In this document: one piece after another, positions 45,143 through 53,720 of the stretch | Layout: the number at the start of each line of letters is the position of its first letter | Position numbering within the stretch: the stretch's first letter is position 1 | Assembly (NCBI GenBank): GCA_039805905.1 | Contig: JBDIVM010000005.1 | Coordinates: forward strand, 1-64,000 | Source: Thermohalobaculum sp039805905 | GTDB taxonomy: Bacteria; Pseudomonadota; Alphaproteobacteria; Rhodobacterales; Rhodobacteraceae | DNA length: 64,000 nt | Reading direction: 5' to 3' | Program-made: the position numbers and the translations under genes | Notes under the pieces: model-generated | Told to the model about the DNA's origin: nothing | Databases searched by the model: none | What the model saw: only the letters and a program-made list of their open reading frames with translations

Positions 45143-46419
45143 GCGCGGCCCTCCATCAGCGCCAGCGCTTCGCGCGCGAGTGCCGAGATGTCGGGCGCAA
45201 GGTCGCGCCGGACTTGCTCAGCCTCCGCAGCCATATGCCGGCGGGCGGATGCGTCGGCCAGAAGACCGGCGACCGCGGCGCCGAGCTCCGCCGGCCCCGC
45301 GACCTGCCGCGCACCACCGCGGGCATCGAGGGCTGCGTAGGCGGGCGCGAAGTTCCCGGTCGAGGAACCGTGCAGCATCGCAACGCCCAGCGACGCGGGC
45401 TCGAACGGGTTGTGCCCTCCGAGCGGCACCAGCGAACCGCCGAGGAAGGCAACCGCGGCCAGCCGGAACCAGAGCCCGGTCTCGCCCAGCGTGTCGGCAA
45501 TCCAGACTTCGGTCGCCGGCCCGGGCAGCCCGCCCAGCGAGCGGCGAGCGACCGCGAGGCCCCGGCCGGCAAGCAGCGCGGCGATCTCGGCCCCCCGCTC
45601 CGGATGGCGAGGGGCGAGGATGGTGAGGAGCCCCGGCAGGTCCGCGCCCCGGTGGGCCTCGGCGATCGCCCGCTCCTCCGGCGCGTGGGTCGAGGCGGCG
45701 AGCCAGACCGGCCGACCAGCCAGCCGGGCGCGGAGCGCTGCCAGTTCGGCCGGGTCGCAGCCGGGCGGATCGGCGAGCGCCTTGAGATTCCCTGCGACCG
45801 CCAGCCGCGCCGGATCGGCGCCCAGGCTCGCCAGTCGCTCAACTGTCGCCTCGTCCTGCGCCGCGATCCGGGCAAAGAGCCGGACCAGCGTCGCCGCCAT
45901 GCCCGGCACACGGCGCCAGCGCCGCGCGCTCGTTTCCGAGATGCGGGCGTTGGCGAGGATCATCGGCACGCCCCGGCGCGCGGTCTCGACCATCAGTCGC
46001 GGCCAGAACTCGCTCTCGATCCAGATCGCCAGGTCCGGGCGCCAGTGGTCGAGAAAGCACCGCACTGCGGCGGCCGTGTCGATCGGGGCGTACTGGTGCT
46101 GGCAGCCCTCCGGAATCAGCCCGGCCATGCGGCGGGCCGCGGTAACGGTGCCTGTAGTCGCAAGGCAACGCACGCCCGGCGCCTGCCGGCGGAGCTCGCC
46201 GATCAGCGGCAGCATGGAGAGCCCCTCGCCCAGGCTCGCGCCGTGAACCCAGATCAGCCTCCCCTCCGGCCGCGCCGCCGAGACCCGTCCCAGCCGCTCG
46301 CCGAGCCGCGCCGGATCCTCGCGCCCCGCCAATGCCCGCCGCCGGAGCCAGAGCCCGGCCGCGGGGCCCGCCAGCCGCGAGGCTGCCAGATAGAGCGCGA
46401 GAGCAGGCGACCCGCTCAC
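45139..46419 (-). CDS. waaA: Kdo transferase
   Basis: This 426-residue GT30 glycosyltransferase adds 3-deoxy-D-manno-octulosonate to lipid IVA. The N-terminal Rossmann domain shows IWVHGASLGEGLSMLPLI, with the catalytic Glu region, and PIDTAAAVRCFLDHWRPDLAIWIESEFWP; the C-terminal CMP-Kdo-binding domain has FLGGSLVPLGGHNPFEPASLG. All are diagnostic. It precedes lpxK with a 4-bp overlap and follows the DUF4170 gene by 30 bases. Confidence 0.95.
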   Translation of the reverse strand: MSGSPALALYLAASRLAGPAAGLWLRRRALAGREDPARLGERLGRVSAARPEGRLIWVHGASLGEGLSMLPLIGELRRQAPGVRCLATTGTVTAARRMAGLIPEGCQHQYAPIDTAAAVRCFLDHWRPDLAIWIESEFWPRLMVETARRGVPMILANARISETSARRWRRVPGMAATLVRLFARIAAQDEATVERLASLGADPARLAVAGNLKALADPPGCDPAELAALRARLAGRPVWLAASTHAPEERAIAEAHRGADLPGLLTILAPRHPERGAEIAALLAGRGLAVARRSLGGLPGPATEVWIADTLGETGLWFRLAAVAFLGGSLVPLGGHNPFEPASLGVAMLHGSSTGNFAPAYAALDARGGARQVAGPAELGAAVAGLLADASARRHMAAEAEQVRRDLAPDISALAREALALMEGRA

Positions 46420-46449
46420 CCGGTCAGCCGGACCCGCAGGCCGCGGCGC

Positions 46450-46698
46450 TCACGGCTGCTGCGCCTTGGCCTCGGCGCTCGCCTCGTCCGTCTCGTTCTG
46501 CAACCGGTGCAGATGGGCGATGAAGTAGCGCATGTGGGCATTGTCCACTGTCGCCTGCGCCTTGGCCTTCCAGGCTCTGTAGGCGCTGGCATAGTCCGGG
46601 AACATGCCGACGATGTCGATCTCCTCGACGTTCCTGAACTCGTTGCGCCGTGGATCGACGAGCTCGCCACCGAAGACGAGATGCAGGAGTTTGGCCAT
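46450..46698 (-). CDS. DUF4170-family small protein, 82 aa
   Basis: This conserved short protein reads MAKLLHLVFGGELVDP, then FRNVEEIDIVGMFPDYASAYRAWKAKAQATVDNA and HMRYFIAHLHRL, which from memory matches the DUF4170 family found between cysQ and waaA in alphaproteobacteria. It is soluble, with a mixed alpha/beta pattern. The ATG at 46698 follows AAAGGGCG. The C-terminal tail after residue 70 is low-complexity (ASAEAKAQQP). The function is unknown; its location suggests a link to LPS assembly, but this is inference. Confidence 0.82.
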   Translation of the reverse strand: MAKLLHLVFGGELVDPRRNEFRNVEEIDIVGMFPDYASAYRAWKAKAQATVDNAHMRYFIAHLHRLQNETDEASAEAKAQQP

Positions 46699-46783
46699 CG
46701 GGCGCCCTTTCGCAATCCTGGGGCAGGTTGGCGCGCAACATATCGCGCGGCGGAGGCCAGTCAATCGGCCGGCCGGCGCCGCT

Positions 46784-47569
46784 TCACGGGCGCACCAGCC
46801 TTGCCATCACCGCCCTGTGCAGTGGCGCCGGCGCAGCGATCACCCCTCGCGACAGGGCCGGGTGGTGATTGAAGCTGAGCGCCGCCCCGAGCCGGTCGGT
46901 CACTGTCGCTCCGGCCTCGGCGGCGATCAGTGCGCCGGCCGCGATGTCCCATTCATAGGCGTCGCGCAGCGTGACCATGAGATCGAACCGCCCCTCGGCG
47001 ACCAGGCAGAGCCGCCAGGCCAGCGAGGACCGGAAATGCCGCTCGACAGGCGGAATGCCGCCCGGCCAGAACTCGTCCCTGAGCTGCGAGGACGCCGCCA
47101 GTGCCGTCGCGCCCTCGATCGCCATGCGGGTCGAGGCGCGGATCGGCTCCCCGTTGCGCATCGCACCATGCCCCAGCGCCGCGGCATAGGTCTGGCCGCG
47201 CGCGGGCAGGTGCATTGCGGCGGCGATTACGCGGCCCCGCTCGGCGACGGCGACCGCGGTTCCCCAGCCCTTCTCTCCGGCGATGAAGGCGCGGGTGCCG
47301 TCGATCGGATCGACGATGAACACCCGTTCGCGCCGGTCGCGATCCTCGGCGCCCTCGCTCTCCTCCGAGAGCCAGCCGTAGTCCGGCCGCGCGGCGGTCA
47401 GCCTCGCCTTCAGCATCCGGTCGATCTCGAGGTCGGCCTCGGTCACAGGCCCGGCGCCGGGCTTCTCCCAGGTCTGCGGGTCGGCCCCGAAATGCCGGAG
47501 CGCGATGCTGCCGGCGGCCTCGGCCGCGGCGACCAGCAGCGCCCGGTCGGCATCCGCGTCATGCGCCAA
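46784..47569 (-). CDS. cysQ: 3'(2'),5'-bisphosphate nucleotidase / inositol-monophosphatase family (CysQ-like)
   Basis: This 261-residue Mg-dependent, Li-sensitive phosphatase has the three metal-site motifs: GWLSEES (about 65-71), DPIDGTRAF (about 86-94) and YEWDIAAGALIAAEAG (about 205-220). The substrate may be PAP/PAPS from sulfate assimilation or an inositol phosphate; the genomic place next to waaA is usual for CysQ in this group. Its start overlaps the pmbA stop by 11 bases, so they are coupled. Confidence 0.88.
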   Translation of the reverse strand: MAHDADADRALLVAAAEAAGSIALRHFGADPQTWEKPGAGPVTEADLEIDRMLKARLTAARPDYGWLSEESEGAEDRDRRERVFIVDPIDGTRAFIAGEKGWGTAVAVAERGRVIAAAMHLPARGQTYAAALGHGAMRNGEPIRASTRMAIEGATALAASSQLRDEFWPGGIPPVERHFRSSLAWRLCLVAEGRFDLMVTLRDAYEWDIAAGALIAAEAGATVTDRLGAALSFNHHPALSRGVIAAPAPLHRAVMARLVRP

Positions 47570-48899
47570 TCGTCAGACCCTCGACCAGCAGCGAGGGCAC
47601 CGAGACCGCCCGGTGCGGATCGGCGTCGTTGGCCGGCACGATCGAGCGCATCATCTCGGGCAGGCTGCCGGCCACCGTCGCCTCGTTCACCGGATGGGCG
47701 ATCTGCCCGTTCTCGACCCAGAATCCGGAGGCGCCGCGGCTGTAGGCGCCGGTCGTCGCGTTGACCGAGGATCCGATCAGCGAGGTGACGACCAGCCCCC
47801 GCCCCATCGCCCGGATCAGTGCCTCGCGCGGTTCCGACCCCTGGGTCACACGGATGTTGGTCGTGCCGGGGCTGGGGGGCGCGCCGGTGGAGCGGCGGGC
47901 GTTGCCGGTGCTCCTGAGCCCCAGCTTTCGCGCCGTGGAGAGGTCCAGCACCCAGCTCTGCAGCACCCCGCCCGCCACCAGCGCCCTGCGCCGTGCCGCG
48001 AAGCCCTCGGCGTCGAAGGGGCGGCTTGCGGGGCCGCGCGGGATCAGCGGGTCCTCGGTCACGTCGAAGCCGGCAGGCAGCACAGGCATGCCCATGGCGT
48101 CGCGCAGCCAGCTCGACCCGCGCGCGATCGCGTCGCCGTTGATGGCGCCCAGCAGATGGCCGATCAGGCTTGCCGCCACGCGCTCGTCGAACAGCACCGG
48201 GAAGCGGCCGGCGGGCGGCTTCCGGGGTCCCAGACGTTCGACCGCCCGGCGCCCGGCCCTCGCCCCGATCTCCGCCGGGTCCGGCAGGTCGGCACGGCAG
48301 GTGCGCGACTCGGCCGCGTAGTCGCGCTCGCGGCCGAGTGCTGCCCCGGCGATGGCCGAGGCCCAGACCGAGGCATGGGTCCGGGCATAGCTGCCGGAAA
48401 ACCCGTTGGTTGCGGCCAGCGTGAGCCGGCTGCTGCCCCAGCTCGCGCTCGCCTGTTCGGATTGCGTGACACCGTCGACGGACAGTGCAGCCGCCTCGGC
48501 CGCCAGCGCCGCCGCCTCGAGCGCCGCGGGCTCCGGCGGCACATCCGGGTCGGCGAGCTCGAGGCTTGCGGAATCCGGCACCGGGTCAAGCTCGGCCGGG
48601 TCGGCAAGGCCGCACCACGGATCATCGGGCGCCTCGCGGGCCATGGCGACGGCGCGCTCTGCCATCTCGGCCAGCGTCCCCGGCCGCGGGTCCGAGGACG
48701 AGACGCAGGCCTGCCGTCGGCCGATCAGCACCCGAAGCCCGAGGTCGATGCCCTCCGACCGCTCGGCCTCCTCGAGCCGGCCGCCGCGCACACCGACCGA
48801 ATTGCTGATCGCCGAGACCACCAGCGCGTCCGCCGCCTCGGCGCCCGCACAGCGGGCGGCGTCCAGCAGCGCTCCGGCCAGGTCCATGTCGTCGCTCAT
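47559..48899 (-). CDS. pmbA: TldD/PmbA-family metallopeptidase subunit (PmbA)
   Basis: This 446-residue protein is of the PmbA (TldE) type, which together with TldD processes modified peptides and degrades unfolded peptides. Conserved elements: VGVRGGRLEEAERSEGIDLGLRVLIGRRQACVSSSD at the N terminus (only the order is cited) and STGNARR plus TTGAYSRGASGFWVENGQI in the C-terminal half. The zinc HExxxH motif is carried by TldD, not PmbA, and is absent here as expected. GGGAGA precedes the ATG at 48899. TldD is not in the window. Confidence 0.9.
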   Translation of the reverse strand: MSDDMDLAGALLDAARCAGAEAADALVVSAISNSVGVRGGRLEEAERSEGIDLGLRVLIGRRQACVSSSDPRPGTLAEMAERAVAMAREAPDDPWCGLADPAELDPVPDSASLELADPDVPPEPAALEAAALAAEAAALSVDGVTQSEQASASWGSSRLTLAATNGFSGSYARTHASVWASAIAGAALGRERDYAAESRTCRADLPDPAEIGARAGRRAVERLGPRKPPAGRFPVLFDERVAASLIGHLLGAINGDAIARGSSWLRDAMGMPVLPAGFDVTEDPLIPRGPASRPFDAEGFAARRRALVAGGVLQSWVLDLSTARKLGLRSTGNARRSTGAPPSPGTTNIRVTQGSEPREALIRAMGRGLVVTSLIGSSVNATTGAYSRGASGFWVENGQIAHPVNEATVAGSLPEMMRSIVPANDADPHRAVSVPSLLVEGLTIGA

Positions 48900-49018
48900 C
48901 GGCTCTCCCATCGGCAGGTCGCCCGCAACAGGCACTCCGGGGCGGCGCCGGCGCACGGGGCGAGGAACGAGTTGCCCACATAGCGCCGCCGTCCCATATT
49001 TGGAAGGGAGGCCGCGTG

Positions 49019-49333
49019 ATGCTGCACGCGCTCTGGATATACTACGCCCCCGAGGAAGTCGCCGCCGCAGTCGAACATATCGATGTTCTGATCGCGCGCG
49101 GGACGCCTCAGGACGACGCCGTGGAAGACGCGGCCCGGATATACCGGGCGCGGACCGGGGATTACTCTACGCCCTGTCTGCGCGATCATCTCCGGGCCCA
49201 GTGGCGTCTGCGGCAACGCGGCGGTTTCGGCCCACTGCCTGGCGCACCGGAACGGGGCTGGAAGCCGAAGCCCGGCAGGTACCCGGCTGAAGTCAGCCTG
49301 CGGGCCTTCCTGCACCGGTTGCTCCACGAGTGA
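49019..49333 (+). CDS. Hypothetical protein, 104 aa
   Basis: I do not recognise this protein. It begins MLHALWIYYAPEEVAAAVEHIDVLIARG, suggesting a helical N-terminal half with an acidic face, and ends with basic and aromatic residues (GRYPAEVSLRAFLHRLLHE). There is no signal peptide. GGGAGG at 49006-49011 lies seven bases before the ATG at 49019; a GTG at 49016 is too close. It is transcribed alone, divergent from pmbA and convergent with manC. The good ribosome-binding site and balanced composition support a real gene. Confidence 0.6.
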   Translation: MLHALWIYYAPEEVAAAVEHIDVLIARGTPQDDAVEDAARIYRARTGDYSTPCLRDHLRAQWRLRQRGGFGPLPGAPERGWKPKPGRYPAEVSLRAFLHRLLHE

Positions 49334-49357
49334 GCGCGCCCGTGGCCGCCGGGCGGG

Positions 49358-50785
49358 CTAATCCCGCGCATAGACATCATCGTAGCGGGTGATGTCGTCC
49401 TCGCCGAGATAGGCGCCGCTCTGCACCTCGATCAGATGCAGCTCCGCCGTGCCCGGATTTTCCAGCCGGTGGCGCTCGCCCGGAGGCACGTAGCAGGACT
49501 GGTTCGGCGCCAGATCCGAGACCCGCTCGCCGATGGTGACACACGCCAGGCCAGCCACCACCACCCAGTGCTCTGCCCGGTGCACGTGGGACTGCAGCGA
49601 CAGCTTGCCGCTGGGCCGCACCATGATCCGCTTCACCTGGAACTGCGGGCCGGTCGCCAGCGTTTCGAACCAGCCCCACGGGCGGTGGAACCGCGGATAC
49701 TCCTGTGCCTGGGGAACCCCTCCGGCCTTGAGCGCCTCGACCGCCCGGCGCACGTCCTGGGCCCGGTCCATCCCGGCAACCAGCACCGCGTCGCGTGTGG
49801 CCACGGCGATCGTGTCCTTCAGCCCCAGCCCGACCAGCCGGAGACCCGGCTCCTCCGAGCGCAGGAGCGTGTCCGCGCAATCGATCGCCAGAACAGGCCC
49901 GGAGACCGCGGTTCCCGTCGCATCGCGCGGGCTTTCGCGCCAGACCGTCGCCCATGAGCCGAGGTCATTCCAGCCGCAGTCGATCGGCACGACCGTGCCG
50001 CCGCCAAGCCGCTCCATCACCGCATAGTCGAGCGAGATCGACGGGCTCGCGGCATAGGCAGCCGGGTCGGGCCGGAAGAAGCCGAGGTCTGTGCGCCCGC
50101 GCGCGAGCGCGGCGGCGGTGGCGGCCGCGACCTCCGGCGCATGCGAGTCGAAGGCCGCCAGGATGTCGGTGGCGCGGAACAGGAACATGCCGGAATTCCA
50201 GAGATGCCGTCCGCCCGCCAGCATTGCCGCCGCTGCGGCTGCGTCCGGCTTCTCGACGAAGCGCAGGAACGGGGCGGGGCGGCCATCCGGACGCGCGGAC
50301 AGCTCGATATAGCCGTAGCCCGTCTCGGGTCGCGTCGGCGCGATCCCGAAGGTGACGATTTCGCCCTGCCGGGCGGCAGCCGCACCCTCGGCCACGGCGC
50401 CATGGAAGGCGGGCTCGTCGCGGATCAGGTGGTCGGACGGCAGGACCAGCATCAGCGACAGCGGATCCCGCGACGCGATGACCTGCGCCGCCAGACACAC
50501 GGCGGGGCCGGTATTGCGCATCTCCGGCTCGATCACGATCCGATCCGCCGCGAGGCCGAGGTCCGCAAGCTGGTCCGCGACGATGAAACGGAAGTCGCTG
50601 ACCGTCAGCAGCAGGGGCGGGCGATAGCCCTGCCCCGCGAGACGGCCAAGCGTCCGCCGGAACAGCGAGCCGCCTTCGAACAGCGGGCTGAACTGCTTCG
50701 GGTAGCTCCCGCGCGACAGCGGCCAGAGGCGGGTGCCGGAACCGCCGCAGAGGACGACGGGGCTTATGTCGGATGTGCCGGGCAC
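49358..50785 (-). CDS. manC: Mannose-1-phosphate guanylyltransferase / mannose-6-phosphate isomerase
   Basis: This 475-residue bifunctional enzyme (type II PMI/GMP) makes GDP-mannose for surface polysaccharides. The nucleotidyltransferase domain opens with VVLCGGSGTRLWPLSRGSYPKQF and includes FVEKPDAAAA. The C-terminal cupin isomerase domain has LSLQSHVHRAEHWVVVAG and YVPPGERHRLENPG, with the metal-binding His/Glu set. Length is as in ManC/XanB. It is monocistronic. The GT87 transferase at 36 kb might draw on the same mannose donor pool, but no linkage is shown. Confidence 0.95.
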   Translation of the reverse strand: MPGTSDISPVVLCGGSGTRLWPLSRGSYPKQFSPLFEGGSLFRRTLGRLAGQGYRPPLLLTVSDFRFIVADQLADLGLAADRIVIEPEMRNTGPAVCLAAQVIASRDPLSLMLVLPSDHLIRDEPAFHGAVAEGAAAARQGEIVTFGIAPTRPETGYGYIELSARPDGRPAPFLRFVEKPDAAAAAAMLAGGRHLWNSGMFLFRATDILAAFDSHAPEVAAATAAALARGRTDLGFFRPDPAAYAASPSISLDYAVMERLGGGTVVPIDCGWNDLGSWATVWRESPRDATGTAVSGPVLAIDCADTLLRSEEPGLRLVGLGLKDTIAVATRDAVLVAGMDRAQDVRRAVEALKAGGVPQAQEYPRFHRPWGWFETLATGPQFQVKRIMVRPSGKLSLQSHVHRAEHWVVVAGLACVTIGERVSDLAPNQSCYVPPGERHRLENPGTAELHLIEVQSGAYLGEDDITRYDDVYARD

Positions 50786-50826
50786 GGCGCTGGCTTGGCC
50801 CCTCTGAAAACGGGCGGCCCGCCGCC

Positions 50827-51138
50827 TCAGTGGGTCCAGGCGCCCCGGCGGCCGAAGGCGAAATTGCCGCCATAGCCCAGCGGGCGGATGTTCGGGCGCC
50901 GCTTATGCGGCGCCTCTACGGTGTAGGCGAGGCCATGCTGCCGGGCATAGTCGACTGCGGCCTCCCGGCTCTCGAAGCGGAGCCGGATCTGCCCCTTCAT
51001 GTCGCCCGAGCCAGTCCATCCCATCAGCGGGTCGATCCTGCGCGGCTCGGCGGGAACGTACTCCAGCACCCAGTCACGCGTCTTTGCCTGGCCGGAGGTC
51101 ATGGCGCTCTTCGCCGGCTGGTAGATCCGTGCCTGCAT
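50827..51138 (-). CDS. Complex I accessory subunit, NDUFS4-like (ETC complex I subunit family)
   Basis: This 103-residue protein is of the family homologous to the mitochondrial 18-kDa subunit NDUFS4, found in alphaproteobacterial NADH dehydrogenase. The N terminus reads MQARIYQPAKSAMTSGQAKTRDWVLEYVP, followed by DPLMGWTGSGDMKGQIRLRFESREAAVDYARQHG and a C-terminal KRRPNIRPLGYGGNFAFGR, all family signatures (given as landmarks). I chose the ATG at 51138; the longer frame adds 39 unrelated residues. It is monocistronic; the nuo operon is not in the window. Confidence 0.9.
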   Translation of the reverse strand: MQARIYQPAKSAMTSGQAKTRDWVLEYVPAEPRRIDPLMGWTGSGDMKGQIRLRFESREAAVDYARQHGLAYTVEAPHKRRPNIRPLGYGGNFAFGRRGAWTH

Positions 51139-51249
51139 GGTATCGGGTCCTCGCTGTCGGAACGAGACCCCGTATCGCGCAGAACGGCCCGGCGAGGCAA
51201 GATGGAATGCGGCCCGACCGATCGGGACACCAGCTCCGAAGGCGACAAA

Positions 51250-51376
51250 TGACAAAGGCGCCCGAAGGCGCCTCTTTCTGCAGTCTTCCAGTCAGATCAC
51301 GCCGCCAACCTGGTGCAGGGAGCGAGGGTGGGGTGGATGTTGCACCAAGCTGGCGGCGATCTGCTGCTTGCAGGAT
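51250..51376 (-). ncRNA. Candidate small regulatory RNA upstream of uvrB (minus strand)
   Basis: A promoter-like pair, a compact structured transcript of about 125 nt and a terminator lie in an intergenic region with no ORF. The main hairpin pairs 51301-51317 with 51341-51357 (17 positions, two G-U), with a 23-nt loop that in the RNA is C-rich (CCACCCCACCCUCGCUCCCU). A second stem, AGGCGCC-UUCG-GGCGCCU (51273-51256), is followed by UUGUC and acts as terminator. C-rich exposed loops can pair with Shine-Dalgarno sequences. No Rfam family was assigned. SRP and tmRNA consensus elements are absent. Confidence 0.55.
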
Positions 51377-51378
51377 GG

Positions 51379-51408
51379 TAAATACACCCTAAAGGCGAGT
51401 CGGGTCAA
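51379..51408 (-). promoter_or_regulatory. Sigma-70-like promoter of the candidate sRNA
   Basis: On the minus strand TTGACC (51408-51403) lies 18 bases before TATTTA (51384-51379). The -35 matches consensus in five of six positions and the -10 is weak. Transcription would start near 51372-51376, just ahead of the structured region. Confidence 0.5.
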
Positions 51409-51453
51409 CGAGGCACTGCCCTTATCGCGAAATTTGGCTTAAAAACCGCCGAT

Positions 51454-51468
51454 GTTCCCGTATTGTGC
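51454..51468 (+). promoter_or_regulatory. Candidate LexA (SOS) box upstream of uvrB
   Basis: GTTC-N7-GTGC at 51454-51468 matches the alphaproteobacterial LexA box GTTC-N7-GTTC with one mismatch. It lies 63 bases before the chosen uvrB start, where a repressor could block transcription. uvr genes are common SOS members. LexA itself is not encoded in the window. Confidence 0.45.
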
Positions 51469-51530
51469 CGGTCACCGTTGTCGCCGGAACCCTTCAACCC
51501 ATATCTCAAGATCGCCCCGAGGGCCCTCAG

Positions 51531-53699
51531 ATGCCAGACGAAACCGTTTCCGCGATTCGCCCCAGGGCGAAAAAGCTCGAGGGCGGGCGCCGATTCGCGA
51601 TGCAGACCGAATTCCGCCCTTCGGGGGACCAGCCGGCCGCAATCGCCGAACTGTCGGAGGGAATCACGGTTGGCGAGCAGGATCAGGTACTTCTGGGCGC
51701 AACCGGAACCGGCAAGACCTTCACCATGGCCAAGGTGATCGAGGCGACCCAGCGCCCGGCTATCATCCTCGCCCCCAACAAGACCCTCGCGGCACAGCTC
51801 TACGGCGAGTTCCGGAGCTTCTTTCCGGGAAACGCCGTGGAGTATTTCGTGAGTTATTACGACTATTACCAGCCGGAAGCTTACGTACCACGCACGGACA
51901 CCTACATCGAGAAGGAGGCGATGATCAACGAGCAGATCGACCGGATGCGCCATTCGGCCACCCGGGCGCTTTTGGAGCGTGACGACGTGATCATCGTCGC
52001 CTCGGTCTCGTGCATCTACGGGATCGGCGCCGCCGAGACCTATTCGGCCATGACCCAGGATCTCGCCGTCGGGCAGAGCTACGACCAGCAGGCAGTGATG
52101 CGCGAGCTTGTCACCCAGCAGTACCGGCGCAACGACGCGGCCTTCTCGCGGGGCTGCTTCCGCGTTCGTGGGGACTCGCTTGAAATCTGGCCCGCGCATC
52201 TGGAGGACCGCGCCTGGCGCTTCAGCTTCTTCGGAGAGGAGCTTGAGAGCATTCATGAGTTCGATCCTCTGACAGGCCAGAAGACCGACGCGATCGAGCG
52301 GGTGCGGATCTATGCGAATTCGCACTACGTCACCCCCCGGCCGACGCTCAACCAGGCGATCAAGGGCATCAAGGAGGAACTGCGCACCCGGCTCGACCAG
52401 CTCGTGCGCGAGGGCAAGCTGCTGGAGGCGCAGCGCCTCGAGCAGCGCACAAACTTTGACCTCGAGATGATCGAGACCACCGGCTCGTGCAACGGCATCG
52501 AGAACTACTCGCGCTACCTGACGGGCCGCAAGCCCGGCGAGCCGCCCCCGACCCTGTTCGAATACATCCCCGACAACGCCGTCGTCTTCGCCGACGAGAG
52601 CCACGTCACCGTGCCACAGCTCGGCGGCATGTACCGGGGCGACTACCGGCGCAAGTTCACGCTGGCCGAGCACGGCTTCCGGCTGCCCTCCTGCACCGAC
52701 AACCGGCCCTTGAAGTTCGAGGAGTGGGACGCGATGCGGCCGCAGTCGGTCTTCGTCTCGGCCACCCCCGGCCGCTGGGAGCTCGAGCGCACGGGCGGCA
52801 TCTTTGTCGAGCAGGTGATCCGGCCGACGGGGCTGATCGACCCTCCCGTCGAGATCCGGCCGGTGACGAGCCAGGTCGACGACCTGATCGACGAATGCCG
52901 GCGGGTGGCGCAGGCCGGCAACCGGGCGCTGGTGACGACGCTGACCAAGCGCATGGCCGAGGACCTGACCGAATACATGCACGAGCAGGGTATCCGCGTA
53001 CGCTACATGCATTCCGACATCGACACGCTGGAACGGATCGAGATCCTGCGCGACCTGCGCCTTGGCGCCTTCGACGTGCTGGTGGGGATCAACCTCCTGC
53101 GCGAGGGGCTCGACATCCCGGAATGCGCGCTGGTCGCCATCCTCGATGCCGACAAGGAGGGATTCCTGCGCTCGGAGACCTCGCTCATCCAGACCATCGG
53201 CCGGGCGGCCCGCAATCTGGACGGGCGGGTGATCATGTATGCCGATCATGTCACCGGTTCGATGGAGCGCGCCATCGGCGAGACCGACCGGCGGCGGGCG
53301 AAGCAGCAGGCCTATAACGCGGCCCACGGGATCACGCCCGCGACCATCCGCAAGAACGTGGCCGACATCCTCGATGGCACCTATGCGGGCGACACCGACT
53401 TGGTGCGGGTCACGGCGAAGGTCGACCGCGCGAGGGTCGGCGCCAACCTGCAGGCGCATCTGGAAGGATTGCGGAAGACGATGCTGAAGGCGGCCGAGAA
53501 TCTCGAGTTCGAGGACGCGGCGCGCCTTCGCGACGAGATCAGGCGGCTCGAAGCCGTTGACCTCGCCGTCGCCGACGACCCGCTCGCACGGCAGTCGGCC
53601 GTCGAGCAACGGGCCGAGGAGGCGGTCGGCCGGTCGTCGTCCGGCCGCCCCGGCACCCGCTCCCGCCGCGGCAAGGGCCGCCGCCGCAGCGACCCCTGA
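51531..53699 (+). CDS. uvrB: Excinuclease ABC subunit UvrB
   Basis: This 722-residue damage-verification helicase of nucleotide excision repair has Walker A GATGTGKT (56-63), the beta-hairpin YYDYYQPEAYVP that clamps DNA, the DEAD-like DESHVT, helicase motifs V/VI (GINLLREGLD, QTIGRAARN), and a C-terminal UVR domain (LEFEDAARLRDEIRRLE) that contacts UvrC. A basic Ser/Gly/Arg tail follows. I chose the ATG at 51531; a GTG at 51465 would overlap the candidate SOS box. It converges with the small secreted-protein gene. Confidence 0.97.
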   Translation: MPDETVSAIRPRAKKLEGGRRFAMQTEFRPSGDQPAAIAELSEGITVGEQDQVLLGATGTGKTFTMAKVIEATQRPAIILAPNKTLAAQLYGEFRSFFPGNAVEYFVSYYDYYQPEAYVPRTDTYIEKEAMINEQIDRMRHSATRALLERDDVIIVASVSCIYGIGAAETYSAMTQDLAVGQSYDQQAVMRELVTQQYRRNDAAFSRGCFRVRGDSLEIWPAHLEDRAWRFSFFGEELESIHEFDPLTGQKTDAIERVRIYANSHYVTPRPTLNQAIKGIKEELRTRLDQLVREGKLLEAQRLEQRTNFDLEMIETTGSCNGIENYSRYLTGRKPGEPPPTLFEYIPDNAVVFADESHVTVPQLGGMYRGDYRRKFTLAEHGFRLPSCTDNRPLKFEEWDAMRPQSVFVSATPGRWELERTGGIFVEQVIRPTGLIDPPVEIRPVTSQVDDLIDECRRVAQAGNRALVTTLTKRMAEDLTEYMHEQGIRVRYMHSDIDTLERIEILRDLRLGAFDVLVGINLLREGLDIPECALVAILDADKEGFLRSETSLIQTIGRAARNLDGRVIMYADHVTGSMERAIGETDRRRAKQQAYNAAHGITPATIRKNVADILDGTYAGDTDLVRVTAKVDRARVGANLQAHLEGLRKTMLKAAENLEFEDAARLRDEIRRLEAVDLAVADDPLARQSAVEQRAEEAVGRSSSGRPGTRSRRGKGRRRSDP

Positions 53700-53720
53700 C
53701 GCCCCGGTCCCGGCTGCCCG

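Noticed and set aside
51250..51460. SRP RNA, tmRNA or 6S RNA gene in the uvrB upstream region
   Set aside because: The conserved SRP GGAA-tetraloop region and the tRNA-like ends of tmRNA are absent. 6S was not positively recognised, so only a generic sRNA is called.
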